From the NCBI GenBank assembly GCA_021797915.1, contig JAJZYT010000004.1:1-64000 (forward strand): a stretch of 64,000 bases of DNA, written 5' to 3'. The stretch's first letter is position 1, and the number at the start of each line of letters is the position of its first letter. Below the pieces are notes generated by a model. That model saw only the letters and a program-made list of their open reading frames with translations. It made no database searches and was not told the DNA's origin. The position numbers were made by a program, and so were the translations under genes. The stretch is from Thermoplasmata archaeon (lineage in GTDB: Archaea; Thermoplasmatota; Thermoplasmata; Thermoplasmatales; GCA-001856825). This document shows, one piece after another, positions 8,661 to 17,795 of this stretch.

Positions 8661-9157
8661 GCACAACACAATTAGTTCCCGGAATCATCGCGCTTATAGT
8701 AGGCATTATAGTTGCAATCTACGCAAGGGGCTTTATATTGCGGTCCAGGTTGAAGGGGTCGATTATAGTTTATAACAATTTGAAACTGGTGACAGCTCAG
8801 GGTTCGTATCAAGGAGCTATGTATTACCTGATCTCGATCGTGACCGCCGTTTTGGGGCCACTTTCCTATAAATTAGTTTCATTGACGGTCACAACATACA
8901 TCTTTATGAACATAATCGCAGCACTGTTCTTCGTTGCATTCTATCCACACTATGCACCCATAACGAGCTATGCTTCCATTGACGTGATAGAGAAAGAAGG
9001 GACGAAATTCTGTATTGTCGGCAAAGTTATGATAAGGAAGTTCAAAGTGATTACGATTTCAGAAAACCCAAATTTTGAGATAATCGTAGCATCTGGCCAC
9101 AAACGATTGAGGTTCGAAGTCGCTAGTAAGTCTAGTTCACAGAAGTCAGCTTTGTGA
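8651..9157 (+). CDS. Membrane protein of unknown function
   Basis: 168 residues, not recognised. It has a hydrophobic segment at about 8-27 and two more at about 56-75 and 80-98. A soluble, beta-rich C-terminal part (about 105-168) probably faces the cytoplasm. It overlaps the 3' end of ttuA by 10 bases, so the two are probably cotranscribed. Its own 3' end overlaps the convergent gene at 9132. Confidence 0.65.
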   Translation: MDLSTTQLVPGIIALIVGIIVAIYARGFILRSRLKGSIIVYNNLKLVTAQGSYQGAMYYLISIVTAVLGPLSYKLVSLTVTTYIFMNIIAALFFVAFYPHYAPITSYASIDVIEKEGTKFCIVGKVMIRKFKVITISENPNFEIIVASGHKRLRFEVASKSSSQKSAL

Positions 9158-9770
9158 TGACGTTCACTGCGGAACTCATGTACTTCTCATCCATGATGTA
9201 AGTTACGTCGTTGTAAAATGCGGCGATCTGGTATACGTTGACTCCGTTTATTGCCAGAATGGTAGAGATGTAAGCAACGTATCCCCTTAACTTCTCTATA
9301 ATAAGAGGTGATATTACCACGAGTTCGCCCAAATTCTCCCTGAATGAAAGCACCTCTTCTGGGGGAAACTGTTTCTTGACATCAGGGGTATTTTTCTTAT
9401 CTATGACAACAACGATTCCTTGACTTCCCTGTACGACTCTGATCTTTCCCCCTGTGCCGAAAATCTCACCATATATCTTGGATACCTTAACAAAGTTTGC
9501 AGCCGAATTTCGGAGGGTCAGGTTGGTCATCGAGTAGAAAGCCTCAATCCTGGACTCGTTCAGTGCTGACTTGTAAGCCGATTCAAGCGATGGGTTTCTT
9601 TCCGGGTATCTCTTGATAGCCGCCAATACTGCGCTGAAATTCTGTGTCTTGAGTTGTTTCATAAGGTACCTCGCAAGTGAGGAATAGTTCACGATACCAG
9701 ACTTCAGAGACTCCATCGCGCAAGGGTTTGAAGACAGATACTCTGAAACCCTTTTACTTATCCGTTCCAT
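9132..9770 (-). CDS. Conserved archaeal HTH plus ACT-like domain protein
   Basis: 212 residues. The N-terminal half contains VSEYLSSNPCAMESLKSGIVNYSSLARYL, which looks like a small helix-turn-helix. The C-terminal half has two ACT-like beta-alpha repeats (for example SPLIIEKLRGYVAYISTILA, with INGVNVYQIAAF after it). This matches a conserved archaeal family resembling regulatory ACT modules of amino acid metabolism, whose ligand is not known to me. It overlaps the convergent membrane protein gene by 26 bases. Confidence 0.65.
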   Translation of the reverse strand: MERISKRVSEYLSSNPCAMESLKSGIVNYSSLARYLMKQLKTQNFSAVLAAIKRYPERNPSLESAYKSALNESRIEAFYSMTNLTLRNSAANFVKVSKIYGEIFGTGGKIRVVQGSQGIVVVIDKKNTPDVKKQFPPEEVLSFRENLGELVVISPLIIEKLRGYVAYISTILAINGVNVYQIAAFYNDVTYIMDEKYMSSAVNVITKLTSVN

Positions 9771-9989
9771 GTTTAAACATATTTTCTTTCTTAAAAAGTT
9801 CGCTCCCCAGCACCTTCCAGTCCCTTAACGGAAGTCATTTGCTAAACAATCCTCATATTCAAAGCGGAATTATCGATTGTGGAACCCACGACTATTTGGA
9901 AGTCCGGAAAGTACCTCGAGTGCTTGTATTCCTACATATTCAGAATCAGTTCTATAAAAAAGCCATAGGATCGCGGGGAGGGAGATAGT

Positions 9990-11159
9990 TTGGGTTACAG
10001 GCTAAAGGCAACCTCGGTACACTTTGCAAGGGCTCTTTATGCTCTAAATTGGTTTGACATAGCCCCAGGTCTGACGGCCATATCCAAAGACCTCGGCCTG
10101 CAACTGGTTCAGTTGGGGATTGCCACCACATCCTTCTACATCGGTCTCTCAGCGCTTCAGCTGGTGGGAGGGGCATTGGCGTCCAAGATCGGCTCTAGAA
10201 AAATAGCATTCATTGGTCTCGTCTTACTTGGTGCAGGTGCTATATTTTCTGGGCTCTCTATGAATCTTTTAGAGCTCGTTGTGGGAAGATTCATTGCGGG
10301 TAGCGGATCTGCCCTCTTCTTTTCACCCGGACTTAGCATTCTTAGAGACATTTCTCCCCCCGAATCTTATGGCCTCCAAGTTGGAATCTACAACGGAGCC
10401 TTCAATCTCGGCGGAGCAGTAGGTGCTTTTGGATGGGTGTTCGTCGATAAAGCACTTGGTTGGCAAACAGGCCTAATTCTGGGTGGAATGTTGGTCATAG
10501 CAATAAGTATAGAAAATCTCATTGTGCTCAGAGGACAAGACGAAGTGAAGGCAGAATCTACTGGATTTTACGAGAAGATTTTCACCATCTTGAAAAACAA
10601 GTACCTGTGGCTTCTTCCGATTGGCACCGTTATAGCAATGTTCGTTGAAACGGTCGGTGCGCAGTTTCTGGTATACTTCGGCGAAAATTTTCTATATTTT
10701 GCATCTTCAGAAGCCGGATTGGTTGATTTTGTGTTCTTGCTAATTGGATTCCCCGCAGGCATAGTTGCTGGCCACTATATTTCCAACCCAAAGACCAGAA
10801 GACCGTACACCTACATCACTATGGTTATAGGAGGTCTTGCATTCATGATGGTTCCGTTCGGCAGGACTTTCGCACTGACCACTGCCATCGTTGCCTTGGC
10901 GGGATTTACAGTCGTTTCTGGGTTTTCTGCTCTATACGTTTTGGCCGTGCAGCACGTTCGTGAAAAGTCAATGATCCCCTTTGCTATATCGTTTGTGAAT
11001 TTTGTGGGAATAGCAATTGGCTCGGTCTCTCCCTTCTTATTTACACTATTCACTCATGGGATAGGTCCGGATTATGGTTGGATAATATTGGGTGCAATCG
11101 GTCTCGCACTCTTACCGTTGTTCTTCATCTCAAAATCTAAGGAAGTTCCAGGCTCGTAG
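9990..11159 (+). CDS. Major facilitator superfamily transporter
   Basis: 389 residues with about 12 hydrophobic segments. The cytoplasmic motif-A-like loop after segment 2 reads GGALASKIGSRKIAFIG. The N-terminal half carries GRFIAGSGSALFF and DISPPESYGLQVGIYNGAFN. The substrate cannot be told from the sequence. The start is TTG at 9990, supported by the purine-rich GGGGAGGGAG 7-16 bases upstream, a more conventional ribosome site than most genes here have. The gene directly downstream is a decayed HIT-family gene. Confidence 0.85.
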   Translation: MGYRLKATSVHFARALYALNWFDIAPGLTAISKDLGLQLVQLGIATTSFYIGLSALQLVGGALASKIGSRKIAFIGLVLLGAGAIFSGLSMNLLELVVGRFIAGSGSALFFSPGLSILRDISPPESYGLQVGIYNGAFNLGGAVGAFGWVFVDKALGWQTGLILGGMLVIAISIENLIVLRGQDEVKAESTGFYEKIFTILKNKYLWLLPIGTVIAMFVETVGAQFLVYFGENFLYFASSEAGLVDFVFLLIGFPAGIVAGHYISNPKTRRPYTYITMVIGGLAFMMVPFGRTFALTTAIVALAGFTVVSGFSALYVLAVQHVREKSMIPFAISFVNFVGIAIGSVSPFLFTLFTHGIGPDYGWIILGAIGLALLPLFFISKSKEVPGS

Positions 11160-11219
11160 GTTCAGATTTTCATCAGAATAATTGAACTCTGCGTATTTTA
11201 GCACTTAATCAGATGGTCA

Positions 11220-11639
11220 TACCGCACAGATAATTCAGGTTCAAGGGAAGATTGCCAATCATTCGGTGAAGACCGAAATCCTGTATGAGAACGACTCGAC
11301 ATTCATCTTCCATTGTCAACAGGGCACGAAGTGGTTATTCTGAAAACGCATTTCGTAAATATATACGACATCGACTATAGCACTCTCAACAAAGGAACGC
11401 GAGTCGCAAAGCTACTGGCAATAAAATTAAATAGAAAATAGGTCTCGTTGGACATCAATCTTCTGCAAAATAATGGCGAGTACATAGGTCAAACTGTCTT
11501 CCATTTTTATTAACAGATAATTCTCCGGTATGGCTAAAAGCATGTCAAGATGCTCGGGGAGATCTCGTTGAATAAAAAAGTTGTTGATGCGAAAGTGTTA
11601 GAACATATAGCAAGAGAAATCAGAAAAACGCTTGACTGA
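11220..11639 (+). pseudogene. Decayed HIT-family nucleotide hydrolase gene
   Basis: No open frame survives, but joined frames read as a HIT protein in the right order. The pieces are YENDSTFIF, then GHEVVILKTHFVNIYDID, then RVAKLLAIKLNRK, then DINLLQNNGEYIGQTVFHF followed by RYG, and finally VLEHIAREIRKTLD with a TGA stop at 11637. Frameshifts occur near 11325 and between 11540 and 11570. In-frame stops occur at about 11438 and 11512, the latter inside the catalytic HxHxH-type segment. An intact but clearly different HIT gene lies at 13884-14342, so this is a second, dead paralogue. Confidence 0.72.
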
Positions 11640-11794
11640 AGGGGCGTTTAGATACGACTCCAAAATGGATGGAATCATTTGTAATGAAATCTGAAATTGC
11701 AAATTTCGGATCGACTGAAATATAGTCTACGGCTTAATTTATTGGAAATCGGCTGTACGTTCACAAGGTTTTATTACTCCCAAATTATAGGGTT

Positions 11795-12814
11795 GTGCGA
11801 ATGTATAGGTTCGGAATTGCCGGTATTCCACTTGGTTCTAAAGGGAGGACGGTTAAAGATGCTGTGGAAAATACTTTTCAGCTTGGTTTAAATTATCTAG
11901 AAATTCAGCTATTCAGGATAAGTACCCAAGAAAGAGAAATGAGAGACTTCGTGGGTATGAAACCTAGGGACTTGGATGACATGCTCTTGGTAGACTTATT
12001 GAGAAGCGATGACAAAGGCAAGTACAAGTCTATAGGGTTGAACAAGGTAATAGAAGAAGATGACATAGGAACCGAACTCTTCTGGAGCATGGCAAGAGAT
12101 TACAAGGAGCTCGGTTTGGCGAGAGATGTTGCTAAAGAGTTGGACATTAAAATATCACTCCACACCCCATATTATGTTGATTTTTCAATCGAAGAACGGA
12201 TGATAGTCGACTCAATACAGCACACAATCTGGGGCGGTGTCATTGCGGATGCACTGGATTCTCAATATCTGATCACCCATCTGGGCTTACTTCCTGGCCA
12301 GAGGAAGGCCGGTCTGACCAGAACTGCTTCGTCTCTCAAGCTGATATCAGACAAAATGACGGCTCTCAAGATTAAGCCCAAATTATGTATTGAGAACTCT
12401 GGGAAGAGCGAGGTGGTAGGAAGCGAGGAAGAAATAGATTTCCTACTAAGTAAGGCAAAGAATGTGACCTCAATAACCAACGTTTCTCACATCTATTCTT
12501 CAAAGAAGAACAGCCCAACAGAGCAGGACGAATTTGCAGAGATTATAGAAGAAACCAAGAAAAAGAAGAGGCCGCTCTATTTCGAATTTTCTGGAGTAGA
12601 ATTCCTAGATCAAAACGAGTACAGGATAACTCCCATCAAGAAGGGTAATTTGAAGTTCGAACCCTTTGCAGATGCTCTGGCTGATTTTGACGACGAAATA
12701 ACGCTCATATCATTTTCCCCACTGCTCGAGCACGACGCACTGTATATGAAGGTTATTTTCGAAAGGTCTATCCTGAAAAAGATTGGGAAGACGGTAAAAC
12801 CTCTGGCTCAGTAA
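11795..12814 (+). CDS. Endonuclease IV-like / xylose isomerase-like TIM-barrel protein
   Basis: 339 residues of the AP-endonuclease-2 TIM-barrel superfamily. It has FGIAGIPL at the N-terminus, the metal-site-like segments ISLHTPYYVD and YLITHLGLLPG, then KLCIENSGK and VSHIY. Archaeal proteins of this type are annotated as endonuclease IV-like or sugar isomerase-like. The metal ligands suggest an enzyme, but neither role is proven. GTG at 11795 and ATG at 11801 are both possible starts. It lies downstream of the decayed HIT gene. Confidence 0.68.
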   Translation: MRMYRFGIAGIPLGSKGRTVKDAVENTFQLGLNYLEIQLFRISTQEREMRDFVGMKPRDLDDMLLVDLLRSDDKGKYKSIGLNKVIEEDDIGTELFWSMARDYKELGLARDVAKELDIKISLHTPYYVDFSIEERMIVDSIQHTIWGGVIADALDSQYLITHLGLLPGQRKAGLTRTASSLKLISDKMTALKIKPKLCIENSGKSEVVGSEEEIDFLLSKAKNVTSITNVSHIYSSKKNSPTEQDEFAEIIEETKKKKRPLYFEFSGVEFLDQNEYRITPIKKGNLKFEPFADALADFDDEITLISFSPLLEHDALYMKVIFERSILKKIGKTVKPLAQ

Positions 12815-12845
12815 ATAGTTAAATCTATCTCCTGCTCCCGTTGCA

Positions 12846-13376
12846 TCAACGTTTAACAAGTATCGCACCGTAGGTGTGCTTTATCTTCTTGACCTTAGGT
12901 GCTATCACAGCTCTGCAATATCCGGCATTAGGGTTCTTTCTGAAGTAATTCTTATGGTACTCCTCCGCTGGGTAGAAGTTCTTTAGTGGTTCTATTGCAG
13001 TAATAATCGGTTTGGAATAGTTATTCTGAACCTCAGCTACCGCTCTCCTTATCATCGCTGCGTCCTCTTCACTTTCATAGAATATTACCGATCTGTACTG
13101 CTCCCCAATGTCTCCTCCCTGGCGATTTAGTGAGGTGGGATCGTGCATCGAGAAAAAAACATCTAGTAGTTCGTGCAGTGAGATTACATCCGGATCATAT
13201 TCCACCTTTGCCACCTCAGCATGACCAGTGTTTCCTTCGCAAACCATCTCATATGAAGGATTCTGAGTAGATCCGCCAGAATAACCCGGTTGAGTTGACT
13301 TCACTCCATCCAACTCGGAAAATACGGCTTCGGTGCACCAAAAACATCCGCCCCCCAAAATGATTGTCTTTGTCAT
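12846..13376 (-). CDS. msrA: Peptide methionine-S-sulfoxide reductase MsrA
   Basis: 176 residues with the catalytic motif GGGCFWCTEA (Cys11). The substrate pocket segments GGSTQNPSYEMVCEGNTGHAE and FFSMHDPT follow. A Cys near residue 162 in NAGYCRAV is a likely resolving residue. It repairs S-epimers of oxidised methionine. It follows msrB on the same strand with only four bases between them, so the two form an oxidative repair operon. Confidence 0.95.
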   Translation of the reverse strand: MTKTIILGGGCFWCTEAVFSELDGVKSTQPGYSGGSTQNPSYEMVCEGNTGHAEVAKVEYDPDVISLHELLDVFFSMHDPTSLNRQGGDIGEQYRSVIFYESEEDAAMIRRAVAEVQNNYSKPIITAIEPLKNFYPAEEYHKNYFRKNPNAGYCRAVIAPKVKKIKHTYGAILVKR

Positions 13377-13380
13377 TATA

Positions 13381-13791
13381 TCACTCCCTATCAGGAACGA
13401 ATTTCATACAAATAGAATTGACACAGTGCCTCGTGTTTTTCGTTGTAAATCTTTCTCCGTAAAAGACGTGCCCAAGATGTGCGTCACAGTTAGCGCACTT
13501 TATCTCTGTTCTTTTTCCATCCCTATCAGTGACCTTCTTCACTGCACCTTTGATTTCGTCATCAAAACTCGGCCATCCACAATCCGATTCGAACTTATCA
13601 CTCGATCGATATAGTGGCGAGTTACACCTCTTGCACACATAAGTCCCTTTCAGAAATAGGTTGTAATATTCTCCAGTAAATGGAGGTTCTGTACCTCCTC
13701 GAAGCAATACTCTCTCCTCCTCCCTTGTAAGCTTGTTGTAAGCTTCCTGCTTTCCCATTGGCAAAAACATTTGAAGTTGAGATAAAAACAT
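13381..13791 (-). CDS. msrB: Peptide methionine-R-sulfoxide reductase MsrB
   Basis: Up to 136 residues. Two CxxC pairs (VCKRC and CANC) form the structural zinc site, CGWPSF is present, and the catalytic cysteine sits in [12 protein letters not shown]. The annotated start at 13791 adds a hydrophobic leader; Met12 (13758) starts directly before the family core and is equally plausible. A TATA-like CTTAAAAAG lies about 34 bases upstream on the minus strand. First gene of the msrBA operon. Confidence 0.92.
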   Translation of the reverse strand: MFLSQLQMFLPMGKQEAYNKLTREEERVLLRGGTEPPFTGEYYNLFLKGTYVCKRCNSPLYRSSDKFESDCGWPSFDDEIKGAVKKVTDRDGKRTEIKCANCDAHLGHVFYGERFTTKNTRHCVNSICMKFVPDRE

Positions 13792-13898
13792 GTTGTCACT
13801 AAATCAAATACTCTTCTCTACTTTTTAAGCGTCGCACGGGAAAACATTAGGCAAACAATTCCAAGCAAAAGGCTTTAAATGTTGTGATCCTAAGCGAT

Positions 13899-14342
13899 TT
13901 GTTGACCACTTCGACAAGACACTCTGAAGATTGCATCTTTTGCCGGATCCTGAATGGGAAAGAGGAAGGAACATTCCTGTACCGGAACAGCAAGGTGTCA
14001 GCTTTTCTTGATATACACCCACTTTTTGAGGGGCACACCCTAATTGTTCCAAATGATCATTATGTAGATATCACGGATGTTCCAAAGGACTCGCTTTCAG
14101 AAGTCATGAGCGTAGCTCAGATGATAGGAAAGATCATGCTCAAGAATTTGAATGCGGAAGGAATAAACGTCTTGCATTCTACAGGAAGTCCTGCTGGGCA
14201 GACGATATGGCATTTCCACGTCCACGTCCTTCCAAGGAGAGCAGGGGACGACTCAGGATTCCAGAAGTGGTGGTTCTCAAGGACACATAAGGCGACCAGA
14301 GAGGAATTAGAGAACCTTGCAATTAAGTTAATTGACAAATGA
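13899..14342 (+). CDS. HIT-family nucleotide hydrolase/transferase
   Basis: About 147 residues. It starts with a zinc-type CIFCRI segment, has the nucleotide-binding GHTLIVPNDHY, and ends with the histidine triad HFHVHVLPR. HIT proteins hydrolyse dinucleoside polyphosphates or AMP-linked compounds. The open frame begins at GTG 13884. A TATA-like CTTTAAA at about 13872-13878 places transcription near 13900, so TTG at 13899 or 13902 is the more likely start. A decayed relative lies at 11220-11639. Confidence 0.87.
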   Translation: MLTTSTRHSEDCIFCRILNGKEEGTFLYRNSKVSAFLDIHPLFEGHTLIVPNDHYVDITDVPKDSLSEVMSVAQMIGKIMLKNLNAEGINVLHSTGSPAGQTIWHFHVHVLPRRAGDDSGFQKWWFSRTHKATREELENLAIKLIDK

Positions 14343-14496
14343 ACTAATTTTCACCATCATTCCCGCAGAACCTCGCTTGGCAAGATTGGATGTTAGAGAT
14401 TCCGTCAGCAACCTTTGAAGTGGGAGGCTCCCTGCGACACCAAAGAGAGTGGGCCACTAAAAGCACCTGTTATATATTCATAAACCATAAGGAATC

Positions 14497-15873
14497 ATGG
14501 TCAGGAGAGAGAGGGATTCACTGGGCGAGGTTGAGATTCCTGATGGGCGATTGTACGGACCAGAAACGGTTCGTGCACTCTCTAATTTCCCCTATCACAG
14601 ATTTATGGATAGGAGGATTATAGATGCTCTAATTATAATCAAGAGATCGTACGTCAGGGCTTTTGCAAGTAAAGGAAAAATATCAAAGGAAGTTGAGGAA
14701 GCAATCACGAATGCAGCAGATGACCTCATTAAGAACAAGAACGATCTGGATTTTCCATTGAAGTACATCCAGGCCGGAGCCGGTACATCGACCAATATGA
14801 ACGTCAACGAAGTAATCGCAAACAGGGCGCTGGAGATGTTAGGTAAACCACTTGGGAGCCACGACGTGATCAGCCCGCACAACCAGGTCAACATAGGGCA
14901 GTCAACAAATGACACCATACCTGCAGCGATAAGAATTACGGCATACTTTGCCCTCAAGTCTTTGTCAGAATACGTGGAGAAGGCGGTGAACCAACTCGAA
15001 CAGATGTCTAAAGAGAATTCGAAGATGATAAAGATCGGAAGAACACACATACAGGATGCGTCTGCTGTGTCTTTTGGAGACGAATTTAAGTCCTATGCCG
15101 ACCAATTGAGATCCTTCCTTGCGGAGAAGGATTACATCCTAACCAGGCTGAAAAGGTTGAACCTAGGTGGAACAGCGGTTGGGACGGGAGCAAATCTTCC
15201 ACCAGAGGTCAGGGAATTGGTGTACAAGAACCTGAATGAGTATTACAAGGAAGGCTTCGTTCCAGCAGAGAACCTCATGATGGTGATGCAATTCACTTCT
15301 GACTTTAACCTGCTTGCTTCCTGGATGAGTAATATTTCGGCTGCCCTGATCAAGATTTCAAGGGACCTCAGAATGATGAATTCAGGACCGGTTGCAGGGT
15401 TCAATGAAATTGTGCTGCCTGCTGTGCAGCCAGGATCCTCAATAATGCCAGGCAAGGTGAATCCAAGCATTCTAGAAGCTGTAACCATGAGCGCTCTATT
15501 CACAAGGGGACTTGCGCAGACAGTCAATGACGCATCCTCGCAAGGGGAGATGGAAATCAACGTGTTCACTCCAGTAATCTATACAGTTCTGATGGAAGCA
15601 TTTGACATCCTGACAGTCACCTTCACAATTCTTGTGGAAAAGACCCTCAAGGGCATCAAGATTAATTCGGAACATGCTTACAATATGCTTCTGAACTCCC
15701 CCGGAACTGCCCTGTTGCTTAACCCGGTGATCGGATACGAAAAGACAGCCGAAATCGTTAAAGAGGCAAAAGAGAGAAATGTTCCATTTCTCAAGCTTCT
15801 GCGGGAAAAGAAGATTTTATCTGAGGAGCAGATAAATAAAATATTTAGCCCAGACAATATGCTTAATAAGTGA
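14497..15873 (+). CDS. fumC: Fumarate hydratase class II
   Basis: 458 residues of the fumarase/aspartase superfamily, with the signature GSSIMPGKVNP (about 312-322) containing the catalytic serine loop. Substrate segments include TSTNMNVNEVIANRA, HNQVNIGQSTNDTIP and GRTHIQDA. Class II fumarase converts fumarate to malate in the citric acid cycle; aspartase is a less likely alternative. A TATA-like TTATATATTC about 28 bases before the ATG at 14497 suggests a leaderless monocistron. Confidence 0.9.
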   Translation: MVRRERDSLGEVEIPDGRLYGPETVRALSNFPYHRFMDRRIIDALIIIKRSYVRAFASKGKISKEVEEAITNAADDLIKNKNDLDFPLKYIQAGAGTSTNMNVNEVIANRALEMLGKPLGSHDVISPHNQVNIGQSTNDTIPAAIRITAYFALKSLSEYVEKAVNQLEQMSKENSKMIKIGRTHIQDASAVSFGDEFKSYADQLRSFLAEKDYILTRLKRLNLGGTAVGTGANLPPEVRELVYKNLNEYYKEGFVPAENLMMVMQFTSDFNLLASWMSNISAALIKISRDLRMMNSGPVAGFNEIVLPAVQPGSSIMPGKVNPSILEAVTMSALFTRGLAQTVNDASSQGEMEINVFTPVIYTVLMEAFDILTVTFTILVEKTLKGIKINSEHAYNMLLNSPGTALLLNPVIGYEKTAEIVKEAKERNVPFLKLLREKKILSEEQINKIFSPDNMLNK

Positions 15874-15981
15874 ACAAAAAGGGACCAGGATTTTCACATG
15901 GTTCTATCTGTTCTATTAAAGCAGTCTCTTTTGAAAAAAATAAATACTCAGGATAAATCCGGTGATATATAAGAGGATTGC

Positions 15982-16560
15982 ATGTATTTCATAATTGAGA
16001 CCAACGAAACCGTCAGGGTTCCGCCAGAGCATCTTGGCGAGGAATACGAGACCACAGCTAAGTCAATTGCAGTCAGGAATGTAGAGGGTAAAATAGGAGT
16101 TCTGGACCGTGAATTGGTCAGGAATTCCAATGATAGAAAGTACATAAACCTCCTAGTTCTGGAATCCGATTTGGATGGCGAGGGAAGGATCGTTCACGGA
16201 GACGGTGGAGTTTACCAGGAAGTCAAACTTAAGATTCTTGCTTTCCAGCCGATGATGCAAGAAGTCATAGAGGGAGAAATAGCTGACGTCAAGAAATTCG
16301 GGGCCTTTGTGACCCTGGGACCTCTTGAAGGTCTCCTCCACGTTAGTCAAGTCATGGACGATAGGATTGAGGTCGACGAGGAAAACAAGAGGATGAGTGG
16401 AAAAGACACCAAGAGGGATCTCAAAATGGGAGATCTTGTCAGGGCAAGGATTGTCGCTTTGTCACTTTCTGATTCCAAACTGGAAGAAAGCAAGATAGGC
16501 CTCACTATGAGACAAAATTTCCTCGGAAAGTCCACGTGGCTAAAGGGTGAGGCGAAATGA
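15982..16560 (+). CDS. rpo7: DNA-directed RNA polymerase subunit Rpo7 (RpoE')
   Basis: 192 residues. The N-terminal RNP-like domain (1-80) contains VRVPPEHLGEEYE, and the S1 domain (about 82-170) contains EGEIADVKKFGAFVTLGPLEGLLHVSQ. Rpo7 forms the polymerase stalk with Rpo4 and helps promoter opening and RNA binding. It is the first gene of a five-gene operon, rpo7-spt4-DUF359-rps24e-rps27ae, with overlapping or abutting genes. A TATA-like GATATATAAG sits about 18 bases before the ATG. Confidence 0.95.
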   Translation: MYFIIETNETVRVPPEHLGEEYETTAKSIAVRNVEGKIGVLDRELVRNSNDRKYINLLVLESDLDGEGRIVHGDGGVYQEVKLKILAFQPMMQEVIEGEIADVKKFGAFVTLGPLEGLLHVSQVMDDRIEVDEENKRMSGKDTKRDLKMGDLVRARIVALSLSDSKLEESKIGLTMRQNFLGKSTWLKGEAK

Positions 16561-16742
16561 TAAAACTCAGGGCCTGCAGAAACTGCAAGAACGTTACAGA
16601 GGAACTCAAGTGCGAAAAGTGCGGTGGGGACACTGTTCTCGAATGGAAAGGCTACATATTTATTCTGGACCCTAACAAGTCCCTCATAGCGAAGAGAACC
16701 GGGATCACGGTTCCTGGCGAGTATGCAATTAAAGTTAGATAA
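16557..16742 (+). CDS. spt4: Transcription elongation factor Spt4 (RpoE'')
   Basis: 61 residues with a four-cysteine zinc ribbon (CRNCK near residue 7 and CEKCGG near 19). The body ends in IAKRTGITVPGEYAIKVR, as in archaeal Spt4. It dimerises with Spt5 to make RNA polymerase processive. It overlaps rpo7 by four bases (ATGA) and the next gene by 20 bases, so translation is probably coupled. Confidence 0.93.
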   Translation: MIKLRACRNCKNVTEELKCEKCGGDTVLEWKGYIFILDPNKSLIAKRTGITVPGEYAIKVR

Positions 16743-17232
16743 AGACGTAGTGATATCAGATGAATATCGGGAAATATTCTCCAGGTCTCCCGACGTCCTA
16801 ATAACCAAGGAATCTCAGGTCGAATTTTTTGCGTCCAAGATCCTGATCACGGTAGGGGATGTGGTCACTGCAACCGCAATCCGATACAAGATCGTTCCCA
16901 AGCTCTCCATCGTCGATTTCAAGACAAAGAGAAACGAACAAATTCCAAGCCTCCCCGGCAGGTGGGACCGGAAGGTTAGTGTGAAGAATGCTCCTGGAGT
17001 AATTTCTGTTGAACTGTGGACCGCGATAGAAGGCGCCTATAAGTCAAGGGGAAATACCCTGATCGAGGTGGAGGGAGAAGAGGACCTTGCTTCTATTCCT
17101 GCCATCCTGATGGCTCCGGACGGTGCGATAGTTATTTATGGCGTTCCCGATAAGGGGATAGCAGTCTACGAGGTCGGAGAGACCCTAAGACAGCTAGTAA
17201 ACAAGAACATGGAAAAGCTAAGGGGATTGTGA
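16723..17232 (+). CDS. GTP-dependent dephospho-CoA kinase, DUF359 family
   Basis: 169 residues of the DUF359 family, recognisable from ITVGDVVTATAI and IVDFKTKR. A weaker match follows in VEGEEDLASIPAILMAPDG and VIYGVPDKGIAVY. Family members phosphorylate dephospho-CoA with GTP in the last step of archaeal coenzyme A synthesis. It sits between spt4 and the S24e gene, overlapping the former by 20 bases and abutting the latter, an arrangement common in euryarchaea. Confidence 0.87.
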   Translation: MQLKLDKDVVISDEYREIFSRSPDVLITKESQVEFFASKILITVGDVVTATAIRYKIVPKLSIVDFKTKRNEQIPSLPGRWDRKVSVKNAPGVISVELWTAIEGAYKSRGNTLIEVEGEEDLASIPAILMAPDGAIVIYGVPDKGIAVYEVGETLRQLVNKNMEKLRGL

Positions 17233-17544
17233 ATGAAGATAGAGATAGAAAGTAGAGAAGAAAACAAGCTACTGAATAGGATAGAGGTCAAGTATAAGGC
17301 CCTACACGCGAAGGAAAAGACACCAACCAGGGAGGAAGCGAGAGCTCAGATCGCCGCGAATCTCCAGGTGGCAAAGGAACTCGTCATTATAGATTATCAA
17401 AAGTCAAAATTTGGGAAGAGTTTCACTGAGGGTTATGCAAAGATCTACAAGTCGAAGGAAGACGCGATGGCGTTGGAACCCGATTTCTTGCTTATTAGAA
17501 ACGGTCTGAAATCAAAGGAAGGAGAACAGAATGCAAAAGCGTGA
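17233..17544 (+). CDS. rps24e: Small ribosomal subunit protein eS24
   Basis: 103 residues, typical length. Diagnostic segments are [25 protein letters not shown] at the N-terminus and a central [20 protein letters not shown]. It starts directly after the DUF359 gene and overlaps the S27ae gene by 14 bases. Confidence 0.95.
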   Translation: MKIEIESREENKLLNRIEVKYKALHAKEKTPTREEARAQIAANLQVAKELVIIDYQKSKFGKSFTEGYAKIYKSKEDAMALEPDFLLIRNGLKSKEGEQNAKA

Positions 17545-17689
17545 GATGTACAAAGTGGAAGATGGAAAACTCGTGCGAAAAGGAAAATTCTGTCCCAAGT
17601 GCGGTCCGGGAGTTTTCTTAGCACAACACGAAGACCGACTAACCTGCGGTCGATGTGGATACTCTGAGCAGACGACAAAAGAGCAATAA
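17531..17689 (+). CDS. rps27ae: Small ribosomal subunit protein eS31 (S27ae)
   Basis: A short 52-residue gene starting at ATG 17531, inside the end of the S24e gene. The sequence has the four-cysteine zinc finger of S27ae: [12 protein letters not shown] followed by [10 protein letters not shown]. It directly follows S24e, as in most archaea, and closes the rpo7 operon. The second TnpB element begins 58 bases after its stop. Confidence 0.93.
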   Translation: MQKREMYKVEDGKLVRKGKFCPKCGPGVFLAQHEDRLTCGRCGYSEQTTKEQ

Positions 17690-17747
17690 GGTAAGCTTTA
17701 CATAAAATCAAATTCAGCCCAGATTTTTGAAAGAGTCGAAGGTAGTC

Positions 17748-17795
17748 TGACATCCTCTCCATCCGAAGGATTGGAGGTTCCTGATTCAAAGAGTG
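17748..17795 (-). repeat. Right-end hairpin of TnpB element E2 (omega-RNA 3' region)
   Basis: On the minus strand GGAAC, a CTCCAATCC/GGATGGAG stem-loop and AGGATGTCA end the element. The same order occurs at the right end of E1. The sequence immediately beyond, 17747 down to about 17728, would be the guide of the E2 omega-RNA by analogy with characterised TnpB systems. Confidence 0.6.

Noticed and set aside
14400..14445. GTGGGAGG with TGCGACACC, resembling the end sequence of TnpB element E3
   Set aside because: Only two short blocks match, the stem-loop between them is missing, and the stretch is the leader of fumC. Too weak to call a remnant.
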